Source of the DNA: an uncultured Campylobacterales bacterium
Lineage (GTDB): Bacteria; Campylobacterota; Campylobacteria; Campylobacterales; Arcobacteraceae
Reading direction: 5' to 3'
Length of the DNA stretch: 64,000 nucleotides
NCBI GenBank assembly: GCA_947503785.1
Contig: CANNFB010000009.1
Coordinates: 37,037 to 101,036, forward strand
Shown: positions 63,924-64,000 of the stretch, one piece after another
Layout of the letters: the number at the start of each line of letters is the position of its first letter
Position numbering within the stretch: the stretch's first letter is position 1
The notes under the pieces: generated by a model
Told to the model about the DNA's origin: nothing
The model's input: the letters and a program-made list of their open reading frames with translations, nothing else
Database searches by the model: none
Position numbers and translations under genes: made by a program

Positions 63924-64000
63924 ATGAAAAAAAGAACAAAAATACTAGCAACTTTAGGCCCAGCAAGCCATAGCATAGAAATAATAGAAGGCTTAATAAA
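63924..64000 (+). CDS. pyk: Pyruvate kinase (5' end, partial)
   Basis: Only the first 25 codons are in the window. They read KKRTKILATLGPASHS, the N-terminal signature of pyruvate kinase, which makes ATP and pyruvate from phosphoenolpyruvate. AAGGAA precedes the ATG at 8 bases. The rest lies beyond the window edge. Confidence 0.85.
   Translation, partial: MKKRTKILATLGPASHSIEIIEGLI

Overview
This window is chromosomal DNA from an AT-rich member of the Campylobacterota, most likely an Arcobacter-like organism (inference from gene content and order, not from a marker gene). The evidence is a bent-rod type flagellar operon with short low-GC genes, the neighbour order nusA / HP0268-like / miaB / acyltransferase / membrane protein that I recall from Campylobacter jejuni, futalosine-pathway MqnE, a FliW, and frequent use of AGA, ATA and TTA codons. 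Genes are tightly packed. No gap longer than 300 bases is empty: the one apparent gap of this size (24542-24973) holds a gene with an in-frame TGA. I saw no rRNA, tRNA, CRISPR array or transposase.

Layout. 1-7949 is a flagellar operon on the plus strand: acidic unknown protein, FliQ, FliJ-like and MotE-like coiled-coil proteins, FliL, a membrane protein, FlgH, then FlgK, FliD, FliS and a small possible chaperone. 7938-12826 is a minus-strand housekeeping block (tilS, rimO, YceI, panC, ABC permease), then acpS on plus. 13246-20131 is an accessory island with a 1325-residue PAAR-like-headed membrane toxin, a TPR-type lipoprotein, a displaced second toxin tip and a second TPR-type lipoprotein. 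I read it as a polymorphic contact-dependent or type VI effector with its immunity proteins and a silent spare cassette. 20134-24541 is ruvX, metF-like, serB, tal and class II DAHP synthase. 24624-25264 is gatC followed by an ArsC/YffB-like gene whose catalytic Cys codon is TGA, with a SECIS-like hairpin 22 nt downstream: a selenoprotein candidate. Then tgt, a TolC-like protein, a TrkA-related protein, an aminotransferase, murC, nhaA and dprA.

34769-37888 is a sensory module: cytochrome P460-like protein, OmpR-type regulator, histidine kinase and an AcfC-like binding protein. Both structural genes are preceded by the same 11-bp-period direct repeat, which suggests one small regulon. 37902-42473 holds a divergent polysaccharide deacetylase, ilvC, rnr and fliW. 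42535-47063 was once holA directly followed by rpsF-ssb-rpsR. It is now split by an old yellow enzyme gene and an AraC/GyrI-type regulator, and a duplicated scrap of the holA 3' end lies before rpsF. 47152-56785 holds cysS, nusA, the HP0268/miaB block, mqnE, a beta carbonic anhydrase and a BioF-like enzyme. 56873-59044 is a possible operon of a 52-residue membrane peptide, an AraC regulator and an MFS transporter. The end has yraN, a FIST-domain two-component system, a MidA-type methyltransferase, an OmpA-family lipoprotein and the start of pyruvate kinase.

The three items most worth attention are the TGA-containing ArsC-like gene with its hairpin, the toxin/lipoprotein island with its near-identical 210-bp repeat (which would allow in-frame tip switching), and the shared operator of the P460/AcfC two-component module.
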